64,000 nucleotides of DNA, taken from assembly GCA_004194705.1 (NCBI GenBank), contig SADC01000882.1, positions 62,001 to 126,000 of the forward strand, written 5' to 3'. Below the pieces are notes generated by a model. It made no database searches, was not told where the DNA came from, and saw only the letters and a program-made list of their open reading frames with translations. Shown here piece by piece: positions 22,177 to 32,144 of the stretch (position 1 is its first letter; each line of letters starts with the position of its first letter). The DNA is from Ditylenchus dipsaci (taxonomy: Eukaryota; Nematoda; Chromadorea; Rhabditida; Anguinidae). The position numbers and the translations under genes are program-made.

Positions 22177-22412
22177 AAAGGGCCTGACCTCTTCCTACTC
22201 GGTGGTCCCCGCCAATTCAAAAATTTTCCCTTGATCATTGGACTTCTGTACGATTTTTCCGCTAGGTTTCTAACAAAACTAAGCCTAAAATTTGATTTCA
22301 GGCCTAGTTTTGTTAGAAACGTGGCGGAAAAATCCGTACAGAAGTCCAATGATCAAGGGAAAATTTTTGAATTGGCGGGGACCACCGAGTAGGAAGAGGT
22401 CAGGCCCTTTAG
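22177..22412. mobile_element. TTAA-type foldback MITE, AGGGCCTGACC ends
   Basis: Near-perfect hairpin of about 235 bp with TTAA at the left and TTTA at the right. The central words TTTCTAACAAAACTA and TTTTGTTAGAAAC are shared with elements 27991-28221 and 37959-38180, so it belongs to the same family despite different ends. Confidence 0.6.
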
Positions 22413-22499
22413 AAAAAAATAATTTTTGGCCAAAAGTCGACTTTTTACCTTTGGGAGACCAAGGTAAACTAACCTAGAGGGGTACTTGGACTCCAAAAA

Positions 22500-22745
22500 A
22501 GATGGAATTTGAACATAGTTTTGTTGACTGGGCCTACCGCATAAAGAAACTCTGGTATGCATGCTTTTTAATGCATCCAGAGTCACTTTCGAGTGATTTG
22601 TGTCTAAGGTATGCGGGCTTCCCAAAGGGGGCGCGGGGGCTTGATAGGTTAGAGATGCGCGCACTCGCTTACCTTAGACATGATTCAGAGAAAGACTTTT
22701 GATCAAAAATGCATATAGAGTCTCTTTTTGCCCAGAAGGCGCTTT
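22500..22745. repeat. CTAAGGTAAGTG core repeat copy
   Basis: Starts GAACATAGTTTTGTTGACTG, continues with CCGCATAAAGAAACTCTGG and the GATTTGTGTCTAAGGTATG arm, and ends TGCATATAGAGTCTC. Same family as 18220-18510. Confidence 0.6.
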
Positions 22746-22771
22746 TCTGGGCCTCAGAAGAAAGGCAGATA

Positions 22772-23393
22772 CCGTATTTCCTCTAATTTCGCCGCCCCCC
22801 CCCCTCTCTAATTGCCGTCCCCCCCCCTAACTTCGAGTGGTCTGAAAATCCTGTTTTCATTTACAGTTTGAGCTGTCTAAAAAGTGCCTTCGAAGGATTT
22901 CAAAAATCTAACAGGCACTTTTCACACAGCTCAAACATTGAATGAAGACACGAGTTTTGAACCACTTGAACGAACGGCATTCAACTGGCATTCATTTCAA
23001 CTGGCATCCATTGAAACTTTTGATTAAAAATCGACACTTTTGACAGTGAAAGTTCTTAAAAAGTTACTCCTAACATCAAAATCTCTTCCTAAATCCGAAT
23101 CCGTTGAGATCATGTCCGAAAAATTTCAGGGAGCTGAGATATTGGTATTTTGAGTAAAACATACAGGGAATTCGGACCATTCCCTTACTTTGAAGGATAT
23201 CTCAGGATTCGGATTCAGGAAGAGATTTTGTGTTAGGAGTAATTTTTTAAAACTTTTACTGTCAAAATTGTCGATTTTTAATCAAAAGTTTCAATGGATG
23301 CCAGTTGATATTTACCACTTGAAGTTTGAAAAAATCGCATGCTTCTAATTGCCGCCCCGGGGCGGCAATTAGAGGAAATACGGTACAGTCGAC
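22772..23393. mobile_element. CCGTATTTCCTCTAATT foldback MITE, TA target
   Basis: Ends CCGTATTTCCTCTAATTTCG and complement, flanked by TA (22770-22771 and 23394-23395). The arms are complementary over about 250 bp with G/C-runs near the ends. It abuts the next element, sharing the TA at 23394-23395. Confidence 0.65.
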
Positions 23394-23395
23394 GC

Positions 23396-23536
23396 TCGTT
23401 ATAACGTCCCTCAAGGGACCGGCCAAAATGGGACGTTATATCGAGCGTTCATTTGACTGAATTTAGTCAAAGCTGACCAAATTCGTGATTTTTTCGGGAC
23501 GTTATATCGGGGGGTCGTTATATCGAGCGTCGACTG
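23396..23536. mobile_element. pogo/Tigger-like MITE, CAGTCGACGCTCGTTATAACG end
   Basis: Ends CAGTCGACGCTCGTTATAAC and complement, with TA on both sides. The inner GGACGTTATATCG units are inverted. Its left TA is also the right TA of the preceding element. It lies about 100 bp upstream of the Myb gene start, so it may sit in its promoter. Confidence 0.65.
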
Positions 23537-23643
23537 TATATGATTCATCCTTTCAAAATGTAGGCCAATCATAAAATAAATTTCTGTGTATTACTTCGTT
23601 TTCCGTAGTTTTATCAGCATATTCCTTTTAGGTCTTGAAAATA

Positions 23644-25917
23644 ATGACAAAAGTTGAACCTTCAGAAAAAGGACCTCCAAGAAGGGCTGCTTTTACGCCT
23701 GAAGAAGACAAAGCGATGTGGGAATTTTTCGCGCAGTAAGTATTCTATTTACCATATTTTTAACGCTCTCGGTGTACCCCATCTTGCTGACTCCAGAAAT
23801 GTTCTTGCTTTGTTCGCCAGATCTCAACGCATTCTTGTTTAAGAAAAATTCGCAAAGGAAATCCTGATGCCATTGCCAGACGTGCTTCTATTTGGGTAGA
23901 ATATGCGATGAAGAGCGGCACAAAGAGGACTTTTCAGGCCCTGGAAAAACAGTAAGTTACACCTATTTCTCTCAACCAACAAGTTTAGCCCATATTGTTT
24001 TAGTTTTCGTCACGTCCTGCTTACAAGAATTGATAATGCTCCCATCGACAATGAAGATGTGATTCTTATTTTGGAGCAGTGCAAGGTTAATCTTTGTGAC
24101 AATGATGCTCAAAGAAAGTGAGTCTGCTATGTCATGCTTTTTCCATAAACGCCTTGTACAGGGTGTAACAAATTTTCATAACACTTTTAAACCACTATAA
24201 ACTTTTTCCGAGCCTGTCTTTTTCAAAAATCTGTTCTAACAGGTCGACTCAGCTTGTCCTAACAATTTTGTTGACGTATAATGTGAAAAAACACTATTTT
24301 TGGTTGGTTCCCCTATGGTTTGGTCCTGGTGTGTGGATGCCTCTAGATGGATAAGGCCCAAACCACAAGGAGAACAAGCGAAATCATGCCTCTATCACAT
24401 TATATTGCAAAAAATTGTTAGAGCAAGCTGAGTCGACCTGTGAAAACAGAAATTTCAAAAAACTTCCTCGGAAAAAATTTATAGCGGTTTCAAAGTGTTA
24501 TGAAAATTTGCTACATCTTGTATTATTTAGCCTCAAAAGACGATTACGAAAGCTGTGTGAGTTGACGATTGTCCGTCCATCTTTGTTTGTAGAAAAGGTT
24601 TATCGCGTTGGTAAGATGTTTTCCAGACTTATTATTGGTCTCTTATTTCTACCTTCTTTAGGGAAGAAGAGCAAGAAGAAAGCTCAGCCATTATCCAGCG
24701 CCATTCCTGATCTGCCTCCACCGATTCTCGTACAAGACACTCAATTAGAGCCAGAAGAGGAAGAAGACGCGTCCATAACAGAAATTGAAGGAGATCTCAT
24801 TGTAGTAGAACAAGAAGAAGATGAAGTGGTCAATGAATCGTTCCATTCCGTCGATCCAAACAAGTCGGTTGAAAATGACGAGGATTACCTGAAGTTCATC
24901 AGCGGAGTTGGATCAAAGCGACAGAAGACGAAATGCGAAGGTGTTATCCAGTTAGAACAATCTCCTCCCAAAAAGTATTACGCGCGAAAGACAGCAGATT
25001 TGAGCAGCGATAGGTAAGTGGGAGCTTTTTCTGCAAGTCCTCCATGCAATTGTGGCCTTTGAGTGTGGTCTCCAAGTATGAGTCACATTCAGTTTGAGAT
25101 TTTTTGTTTGAATATGAGATTGTCCTTGACGATCGTACAGCCAAACATCATTTTAAAGTTAATCTGCTGGACGGGGTTTGCAATTCGAAGTCGTCTAGCG
25201 TAAACCAAATGCTGAGGAATTACCGTGTCTGGTAACCCGTAAATAATTGTACCACATTTTGAGTTAAATGCAACAGTCACAGTGAGACGCGACCTGTGTT
25301 TTTTCTCCGAGAACTCGAACAATTACTCCTGAAAATTTCTAGCAGCGAATACACGATGGATCTCTCGGACGGTCCATCTCCGCTCCAGAAGTTTCTAGAA
25401 GAACAGAGTGAAAGCAGTTGTGCTGCCGTAGAGGAGCCCGCTCAAAATCAAATCTCAACCAGTCTTCCCGAAATTTCGATCATTCCAAGCACTCAAGCGC
25501 CAGTCGAAGATAAATCGAAGGAGTCAAGATCAGTGGTGCTGGAAGAAAAGAAACAGCCTGTGCGCATTGTAGCTAGTTACCCGGATGATACAGTGACTCA
25601 GATAGAACTTGATTGGCATGAACAGCTAACGCAGAAAAATCGTGAGAACCCTGGAGCCACACCTTTGGAAATTTTGCAGTATAAGGAGCTATTGAGACTG
25701 AGGATTAAGTTGATTGCTCAGAAGGTAAGCCTTAAAAAGTTAACTATTTTTTGATGAGATGATAAATTTTAGCTGCTGCCAGTTGATGTGCTGATGGATG
25801 GCATTCCGATAATATCAGATCGAATGTTTGCAAGGTAACCTCTTATAAGTTTTGCCTTTGGACGTGTTCATTATGTTACTGGAATTTAGCTGGAAGATTT
25901 TCTTAAGTGGTGTTTAG
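23644..25917 (+). CDS. Myb-domain protein resembling Rap1/telomere-binding proteins
   Basis: Nine exons: 23644-23735, 23844-23951, 24004-24117, 24531-24610, 24662-25013, 25093-25231, 25283-25724, 25773-25834, 25890-25917. All have GT..AG introns, about 471 residues in total. Residues 16-65 (FTPEEDKAMWEFFAQ ... RRASIWVEYA ... RTFQALEKHFRHVL) have the spacing of a Myb/SANT helix-turn-helix, closest in my judgement to the Rap1 Myb type. The middle is acidic and low in complexity (PEEEEDASITEIEGD), with basic KKSKKKA and SKRQKTKCE stretches that could be nuclear signals. Exon 6 has one T too many (GATTTTTTG at about 25100) for an open frame. An acceptor-like TTTTAG lies 13 nt before the ATG. A telomere or chromatin role is inferred from the domain only. 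Confidence 0.6.
24159..24520. mobile_element. Mariner-like foldback MITE in intron 3 of the Myb gene
   Basis: Ends CAGGGTGTAACAAATTTTC and near complement (GAAAATTTGCTACATCTTG), with TA on each side. The right TA is immediately followed by TTATTTAG, which serves as the intron's 3' splice site. The arms match, loosely, the elements at 34189 and 48809. An open frame starting at 24415 begins inside this element and is not the gene start. Confidence 0.6.
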
Positions 25918-26006
25918 CAGAATCTCAGTCTCCATCAAAGTCAGTTGAGAAGAGTTGATGTATTGTGTCGTTAGTTTTTTCATCTGCCAATGAATTATTT
26001 CATGCC

Positions 26007-26012
26007 AATAAA
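26007..26012 (+). terminator. Poly(A) signal AATAAA of the Myb gene
   Basis: AATAAA 90 bp after the TAG stop, followed by a T/G-rich stretch. Placement is typical for a short nematode-style 3' UTR. Confidence 0.55.
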
Positions 26013-26137
26013 GAATCTTGTTTATTGTGTCTTTTTAACCGTGTTGTGTTTAGTGATTCACATAGCGCTGCTTATGGAAATCTATTTTAATCATATGAAG
26101 GAAGCATGCAACTTGTGTGATTAGAAATTTCCTTGTC

Positions 26138-26200
26138 GCATGGCACAGTGGATAAGCGTTACTGGCTGTTATCTCACAACGATCTCCGTAGCATGCTTTT
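26138..26200 (+). other. tRNA-like A-box sequence
   Basis: GCATGGCACAGTGGATAAGCG matches a tRNA D-arm/A-box, but no B-box or cloverleaf follows. It is probably a tRNA pseudogene or SINE relic. The adjoining 26210-26640 shows no gene or repeat that I recognise. Confidence 0.3.
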
Positions 26201-26649
26201 ATTTTGGCTTGTATTACCAATGTCTAGGAGCAATGGGGTCGCTTATTCCGAATCTGGCACTTAAAAAGCCGAAAAGCTCAAAAAGCTGAATGGGGATGCA
26301 TTTACTTTTTGATACCGTTTTTACGACTGTGAACAGTGAAGTTGGACATTTCTCGAGTATAGGGCTTAAAATTCGTGAACCGACCGGGTAAGGGGCGATG
26401 TAGCCAAATTTTTGTTGGTTGGCGGTGTAATTTCGACGCACCCTGTACGTGCGGTACTTCTGATAAGAAAAAACTGGGTCGGCTTTCGGTATGGTATTTT
26501 TACGGGACACGGACGTTTCGTCCTCTGCCGTTTCTTCCACGGCCGCTTCGTCCTCAGCCTCGTACTTGTCTAGCTATAACCAAAACTTGATTTTTTGCGC
26601 AAAAAAACATAAAAATCCACTTAAACAAGTACCCTGATACCCTGAAAGA

Positions 26650-26935
26650 TGGGATTTGAACATAGTTTTGTTGACTGGAGCCCACCGCATAAAGAAACTC
26701 TGCTATGCATGCTTTTTCATGCATTCAGAGTCACTTTCGAGTGATTTGTGTCTAAGTTTTGCGGGTGCGCGCATCTTAACTCCAAGCCCCCACCCCCCTG
26801 GGGGCGCAGGGGGATTAAGAGTTAGAGATGCGCGCACTCACTTACCTTAGCCATGATTCCGAATTGTACTCTTGATCAAAAATGCATATAGAGTCTCTTT
26901 TTGCAACGGTCTAGTCGAAAAACATGGTGAAACAC
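26650..26935. repeat. CTAAGGTAAGTG core repeat copy
   Basis: Contains CCGCATAAAGAAACTCTG, the GGGGGCGCAGGGGG hairpin at 26790-26820, and TGCATATAGAGTCTCTTTTTGC at the right. It is followed to about 27020 by a decayed B-like right end (CCCTTCCCATCCCGATACAG) and a CTCGAT-like pogo end. Confidence 0.55.
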
Positions 26936-27049
26936 ACAAAATAGCCGACAGAAAAGTGGCCTCTTTTTTGTCCCTTCCCATCCCGATACAGCCTGATATA
27001 TCGAGATTTGACTGTAGAATATGAAAAAATCTACTTTCGTCTGAAATGA

Positions 27050-27325
27050 ACCCGGTGCCGGTGCAGGCATGAAATTCATTCGCACCGTCACCAGCACCGG
27101 GTCCTTTCTTACCGCGCACCGGCACCGACCCCTACCAATTTTCCGCACTGCACCAGGCACCGGCCGGTGCGGTGCCGGCGCGGCACCTGGTGCAGTTGAC
27201 AACACTGATCCAGAGTCGCTTGCAGGTGATTTGTGTCTAAGGTATGTGGGTATAAGCATCTCAAGTCCAAGCCCCAAGCTCCCTGCGCCCCGAAGGGGGC
27301 GCAGGGGGATTGAGAGTTAGAGGAA
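27050..27325. repeat. CACCGG-rich repeat followed by a partial core-repeat copy
   Basis: 27050-27210 is dense in GGTGCCGG/CACCGGGC words and ends GCAGTTGACAACACTGATCC, a diverged relative of element 41344-41764. 27215-27325 is the right part of the CTAAGGTAAGTG core repeat with its GGGGGCGCAGGGGG hairpin. Confidence 0.45.
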
Positions 27326-27329
27326 CGCC

Positions 27330-27540
27330 TGACGATTCGATACAAAAACTGATTCGATACACCGATTCGATACAACGACGATTCGATACACCGATTCGAT
27401 ACAACGACGATTCGATACACCGATTCGATACAACGACGATTCGATACACCGATTCGATACAACGACGATTCGATACACCGATTCGATACACCGATTCGAT
27501 ACACCGATTCGATACACCGATTCGATACACTGATGATTCA
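27330..27540. repeat. Tandem GATTCGATACAMCGAC array
   Basis: About fourteen units alternating GATTCGATACACC and GATTCGATACAACGAC. The word is close to the ACTCGATACAACG units in the arms of 51328-52081, so this may be one arm of a related foldback element whose partner is missing. Confidence 0.75.
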
Positions 27541-27986
27541 GTGCACCGGCTCTAGGTAAATCCATCCTTCAAATTTTTGTACTGTATACCACACCGTTCT
27601 CGTTCGGTCGGTGTTTTATTCAGTAAAGCCAGCCTTTGTTCAACGAAGTCGACTATATTGTGATATGCCTGTTTTCTGCATATTACGTATTTTCGTGCCA
27701 ATATCATCACCATAGTCACTTCTGATCTGATCGGAAGTTTCGCTTTAGCTTTGCAGTACTTCCAAAAAATGCTGTGTTTTTTGCATTAAAACGTGGTAGT
27801 TCATGTTCTAGAAAGTAGACCGTCCAGATTTGTTGGGCCAATTGCTAAACCGTCCGGACGGGGACCGGCCCGGACGGCAAAGGACGGCGTTGTCACTATG
27901 CCAGCAATCATTAGAATCTGCTCTACAGCTTCATTTTTCAAAGATTACTATAACTTAAACTGGTCTCAAAATTGCAAAGAATCCCT
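27541..27986. other. No gene seen; short GTCCGGAC-rich patch
   Basis: The only structure is at 27815-27890, where CCGTCCGGACGGGGACCGG and variants form a GC-rich palindromic patch reminiscent of the termini of other foldback elements. Confidence 0.35.
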
Positions 27987-27990
27987 TTAA

Positions 27991-28221
27991 AGGGCATGCT
28001 CACGCTCATAAGAGATGGTGCCCGGGAATTCAATTTTTTTTCCTAATCATTGAACTTCTGTACATATTTTGCAACTTGGTTTCTGACAAACAAGACCTAG
28101 AATTTAATTTTAGGTATGGTTTTGTTAGAAACCAAGTTGAAAAATCCGTACACAAGTTCAGTGATTAGGAAAAAAATTTGAATTTCCGGGCACCACCTCT
28201 TATTAACGTCGGCATGTCCCT
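27991..28221. mobile_element. TTAA-type (piggyBac-like) foldback MITE
   Basis: Ends AGGGCATGCTCACGCT and near complement, flanked by TTAA on both sides (27987-27990 and 28222-28225). The whole 231 bp is a near-perfect hairpin. TTAA is the piggyBac target; the assignment rests on that and no transposase is present. Confidence 0.65.
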
Positions 28222-28707
28222 TTAAACCTATTGTTTTTGAGAAACGATATAAATTTGCCATCTTAACCTGCAACGCTAAATAGTATATACACCAAGATTC
28301 TAAAGAGGTAAATTTAGTTAGCGCATTGACTACCTAGAGTACCGAGCGTGACAGGCCAAAATGGGAAATCTGTATTGTTCCCCAATCTATATCGTTTCTC
28401 CTTGCAATGTTTAGGACCAGGCTGTTTGATCAAAACCGATAATTCACTTCAAAACTGGGAAAAAAGAGTGTCGGACACATCTGGAAAACGATTCATCCGG
28501 GGTCCGTATTCTTGATACCTTCACACTTCAACTCAATTAAGCGAACGAGATAGCAATGAGAACAAAAAAATACATTAAAAAGTAATCAGTCACACATTTT
28601 AATACATCAATACAAGAAACAGCATAATGCTGGCAATCAGCCAGCCGCAAAATCAAAGAGTATTACAATAGAAGGCCATTAGGCAGAGAAGAATACTGTT
28701 TAGGATG

Positions 28708-29502
28708 TTAGACATTTGGATTAGATGCCACAACTTTGACACTCGCTTTTCCAGAGCAGACCACGCAAAAAGGCATTTGCTGATCAGAAGAGGAAAATTG
28801 CGGGACCGACGGCTGTTTCGGAACACCACTCACCCCGATTGACTGAACTGACTCTGGAGCTGCTGCCATGAAGACGTGAAAAGACGGCTAAAAGGCGCAG
28901 AGCTATTCATTTGATGAGGTTCACTGCTCTTGACCGGAGACCGATGAATGAACTGACAACGAGAACCGTAGACACAGCTTCCATGGATGGCATAGTTCCG
29001 GCACAATTCTGACTTGAACTTGGGATGCACCTAAAGCGGGTGTAAACAAGGTTTGTCTGAAAAAAAATCAAAGCATACCGGGCGAAGGCGAAGCTCGTGC
29101 TGAGAATGCGCGAAACGACAGCCAACACCGAAGTCGCAAAAACCCTCTCCACATATCCCTTACACATCTCAGTCTTGAAAGCTGACTTCTTGCGCTTGTC
29201 TTGCATGAAAATCCTGCGACGCTCATCCGACATGGAATGCCACTGTTCTGCTGGTAGACCATTGATGATTTTTGGAGGCTCACCACACATAAGACTACCC
29301 TGCTAAAGATGCATGTTTTCAATATTGGTTTGGAGATGATAAACAGCCTCACTTGATATATGTTGCTTTGGTTGAACTGAGCAGCTGGAGTCGATACACC
29401 AAAGGCGCTTCTTCTCTGTAGCAATTGGCGTTGGAAATTGAGGGAAGAAAACGAATCATGCTTAATCGACGAATATATTGACGCATTTTGATGGTTAGAC
29501 AT
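28708..29502 (-). CDS. Tandem CCCH zinc-finger RNA-binding protein (TIS11/ZFP36 type)
   Basis: Three exons on the minus strand: 29502-29353, 29299-29079 and 29030-28708, about 231 residues. Finger 1 is FKTEMCKGYVER...FCDFGVGCRFAH with C-x8-C-x5-C-x3-H spacing if one G is restored in the AGGG run near 29136. Finger 2 is FKSELCRNYAIHGSC followed by GSRCQFIH, intact, with the same spacing. Each is preceded by the (K/R)(T/S)E(M/L)C lead-in of the family. A second G seems missing near 28850 (TCGGGGTGAG); restoring it extends the frame to VASNPNV and a stop at 28708. With both, the length is divisible by three. Such proteins bind AU-rich 3' UTRs; in nematodes many act in germ line and early embryo. 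The start lies about 18 nt after an acceptor-like TTTCCAG. Confidence 0.75.
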
Positions 29503-29879
29503 ATTTCGATATTGACCTGGAAATATCAAAGTGAAAGCTAAAACCATTAACTGGTGGGAGGTTGAAAAGTAGAACACCGAGAGAACATGGTCATGTGCCA
29601 GAAAAAATTGATAATGACTGCGAAAATGCGATCTAACTCGGAGTAATTCTTAAAATGCCGAGGAATTGCGGTAAGACAAATGTGGGTGTACCGAAGAATT
29701 TAAAGAAATATTTGCTAAAGGCACATATGTGCATTTGTGGCTCACCCTGAGACTGACATAAATTTTTCTGATATCAATTGATTCTATCAAAAGTCTTTCT
29801 GACATAAATTTAAACTGACAATTATTTGTCTTGGCAAGATTTTTTTGATTAAATTATTTTGGCATTTAAATGATTAGAC

Positions 29880-30992
29880 TAGGGTTGTCGACCGGTCGAA
29901 ATTTTCGACCGGTCGAGTCGATGGAAGGTCGAAAATCGAAAATTTCGACCGGTCGGGTCGAGTCGAAGGTCGAAAGTCGAAAATTTCGACGGTCGGGTCG
30001 AGTCGAAGGTCGAAAGTCGAAATTTTCGACCGGTCGAGTCGAGTCGAAGGTCGAAATTTTCGACCAGTAGGGTCGAAGGTCAAAATTTTTGACCGGTCGA
30101 GTCAAAATTCGGACAAATGCACGTAACAGCACAACAATTTTATTGAAATAATTATCGCTTTGTTTTGTTTTTTCGCCTTCTTCAAAGTCTCATCCACCAG
30201 ATTAGCTTTGATGATGATCAGGTTAGCTGCCGTTTGCTTTGCCAATCGAGATCTGAGTTCTTACTGAAATAGTGATTTTAAAGACAAATTAACTACGCTG
30301 AACATGAATCTGACGTGTAATCTAACAGTTTTGCACATGAATGACCGACAACCTAGCGAAAATAAAACGTTCTGGGCAAATCGCCCAAAAAGGTCAATTT
30401 GCCCTAAAAAAGTGCTGCAAAAAGACTTTTTTTTTTATGCTAATATACTTTTTTGCTGCTAAAATACTTTTTTTTGCTGCAAACGTTGTTTTATTCACGA
30501 GCCTTCTTCGCAGCATTTTTCACTAGAAATATCAATTATCATACATATTTTGCTGTCAATTTGTCCACAAAATTTTTATTATTTTTCGGAACGAATAAAC
30601 CATGATATTCAACCCAAAAATTGTGTGCTGAAAACAGTTTGTTGAGACAAAAATCCTGTTTTGACTCGTGCAGTTAAATTCGTGCAGGTTATGTAGTCTG
30701 AAAATTTATTCGTCGTGAGAACATATGCAATTGAAACAAAAATTTCCTTCGATGGAAGGTCGAAAGTCGAAATTTTCGACCGGTCGGGTCGAGTCGAAGG
30801 TCGAAAGTCGAAATTTTCGACCGGTCGGGTCGAGTCGAAGGTCGAAAGTCGAAATTTTCGACCGGTCGGGTCGAGTCGAAGGTCGAAAGTCGAAATTTTC
30901 GACCGGTCGGGTCGAGTCGAAGGTCGAAAGTCGAAAAATTTCGACTTTTCGACCTTAAAGGTCGAAATCGACCGGTCGAGTCGACAACCCTA
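29880..30992. mobile_element. TAGGGTTGTCG foldback element, GACCGGTC variant
   Basis: Ends TAGGGTTGTCGACCGGTCG and complement, bounded by a perfect 8-bp repeat GATTAGAC (29872-29879 and 30993-31000). The arms consist of GACCGGTCGAGTCGAGTCGA, AGGTCGAAAGTCGAAA and TTTTC blocks. These match the 4127-5175 element base by base except that GCC/GGC is replaced throughout by GTC/GAC. The centre (30085-30740) is AT-rich and unrelated. Confidence 0.8.
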
Positions 30993-31053
30993 GATTAGAC
31001 GAACAATTATTCTCGATTTATATTAATCTGTAAATAATTTCTTGCAGTAAATC

Positions 31054-31750
31054 GGTAGTATGCCAGCTAGCCAAAATGATTCGGCGCCAATGTGATCCGG
31101 CGCCAATGTGACGCTGCGCCAATATGACGCTGCACCAAATTCAATTAGGCGCCAAATAAGTTGGCGTCATTTTGTTGTTTGTACCAAATGATTTGGCGCC
31201 ATTTTCCTATTGACGCCAATTAACTCTGAGCCACTTTGCTATTATACCAACTGATTAGGCTACAATTGTTCCATTTTGCGAGGCTGCGCCAATAGTGAGT
31301 TAGACCAAAATGATATCCTGACATTCTCAGGATTCAATCACCCGAAATAAAAAATAATTTTTTTTTTCAAATGTCAGAATAAATTTTTTTTCTAACCCAA
31401 AATTTCAAGTCGAAACCGGTTTGTTAGAACCAAAATTTCGATTTTGACATTTTGAACCCATCCATCGGCATGAGATTTGAAAGTTCCATCAATAGCCACC
31501 ACCGTTCACCACCGGCTCAGCCTCACAATTCAAAGAATTGATATCAATGCATTTTGTTGCCAGTCAAAAATGGCGACAAATCATTTGTCGCCAATAACAA
31601 AATGGCGCCAAATCATTTGGTACAAACAACAAAATGACGCCAACTTATTTGGCGCCAAACGCCATTGGCGCAGCATCATTTTGGCGCCAACGACATTTTG
31701 GAGTCGGATCACATTGGCGCCGAATCATTTTGGCTAGCTGGCATACTACC
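31054..31750. mobile_element. Foldback element with GGCGCCAA repeats
   Basis: Ends GGTAGTATGCCAGCTAGCC and complement, bounded by a perfect 8-bp repeat AGTAAATC (31046-31053 and 31751-31758). The arms are irregular GGCGCCAATNTGAT units. No coding content. Confidence 0.8.
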
Positions 31751-32144
31751 AGTAAATCACTTACTTTTGATCCATCGCAAAACAGTTTGGTCTATTTTCG
31801 GTCAGTTGGGAATTGAATGTTTGCCAGGTGAGAAAACTTGATATAATACTAAGACAAATCAATTTAATTCGGATGTAACTGAAATGTCCTGGCTTGCCCT
31901 TTATATGACCCTATGATGTTTTTGAGGTTTCTCATCAAATTTTTTGGTTGTTTTGAGCAACTTTAGCTATCTTTGTGGTTGGCATAGTTCATAACGAGGA
32001 ACGAAAAAACTCGACTTCAAGACTGGCTTAACACAGATCGAAAAAAATTCCTCTTACCTTCTACATTTCACAATATACTGACGAAGCCCCTTGTTTTTAT
32101 TACAATCGAAACGCTAACATTGTGAACAACAACAAATTTGAACT

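Noticed and set aside
24415..24660. Start of a 200-codon frame in the Myb gene
   Set aside because: Its first codons are inside a mariner-like MITE and an intron; the spliced model starting at 23644 carries the Myb domain and agrees in phase.
27310..27565. Open frames on both strands with YRIGVSNR-type repeats
   Set aside because: They are translations of the GATTCGATACA tandem array in all phases, with no coding signal.
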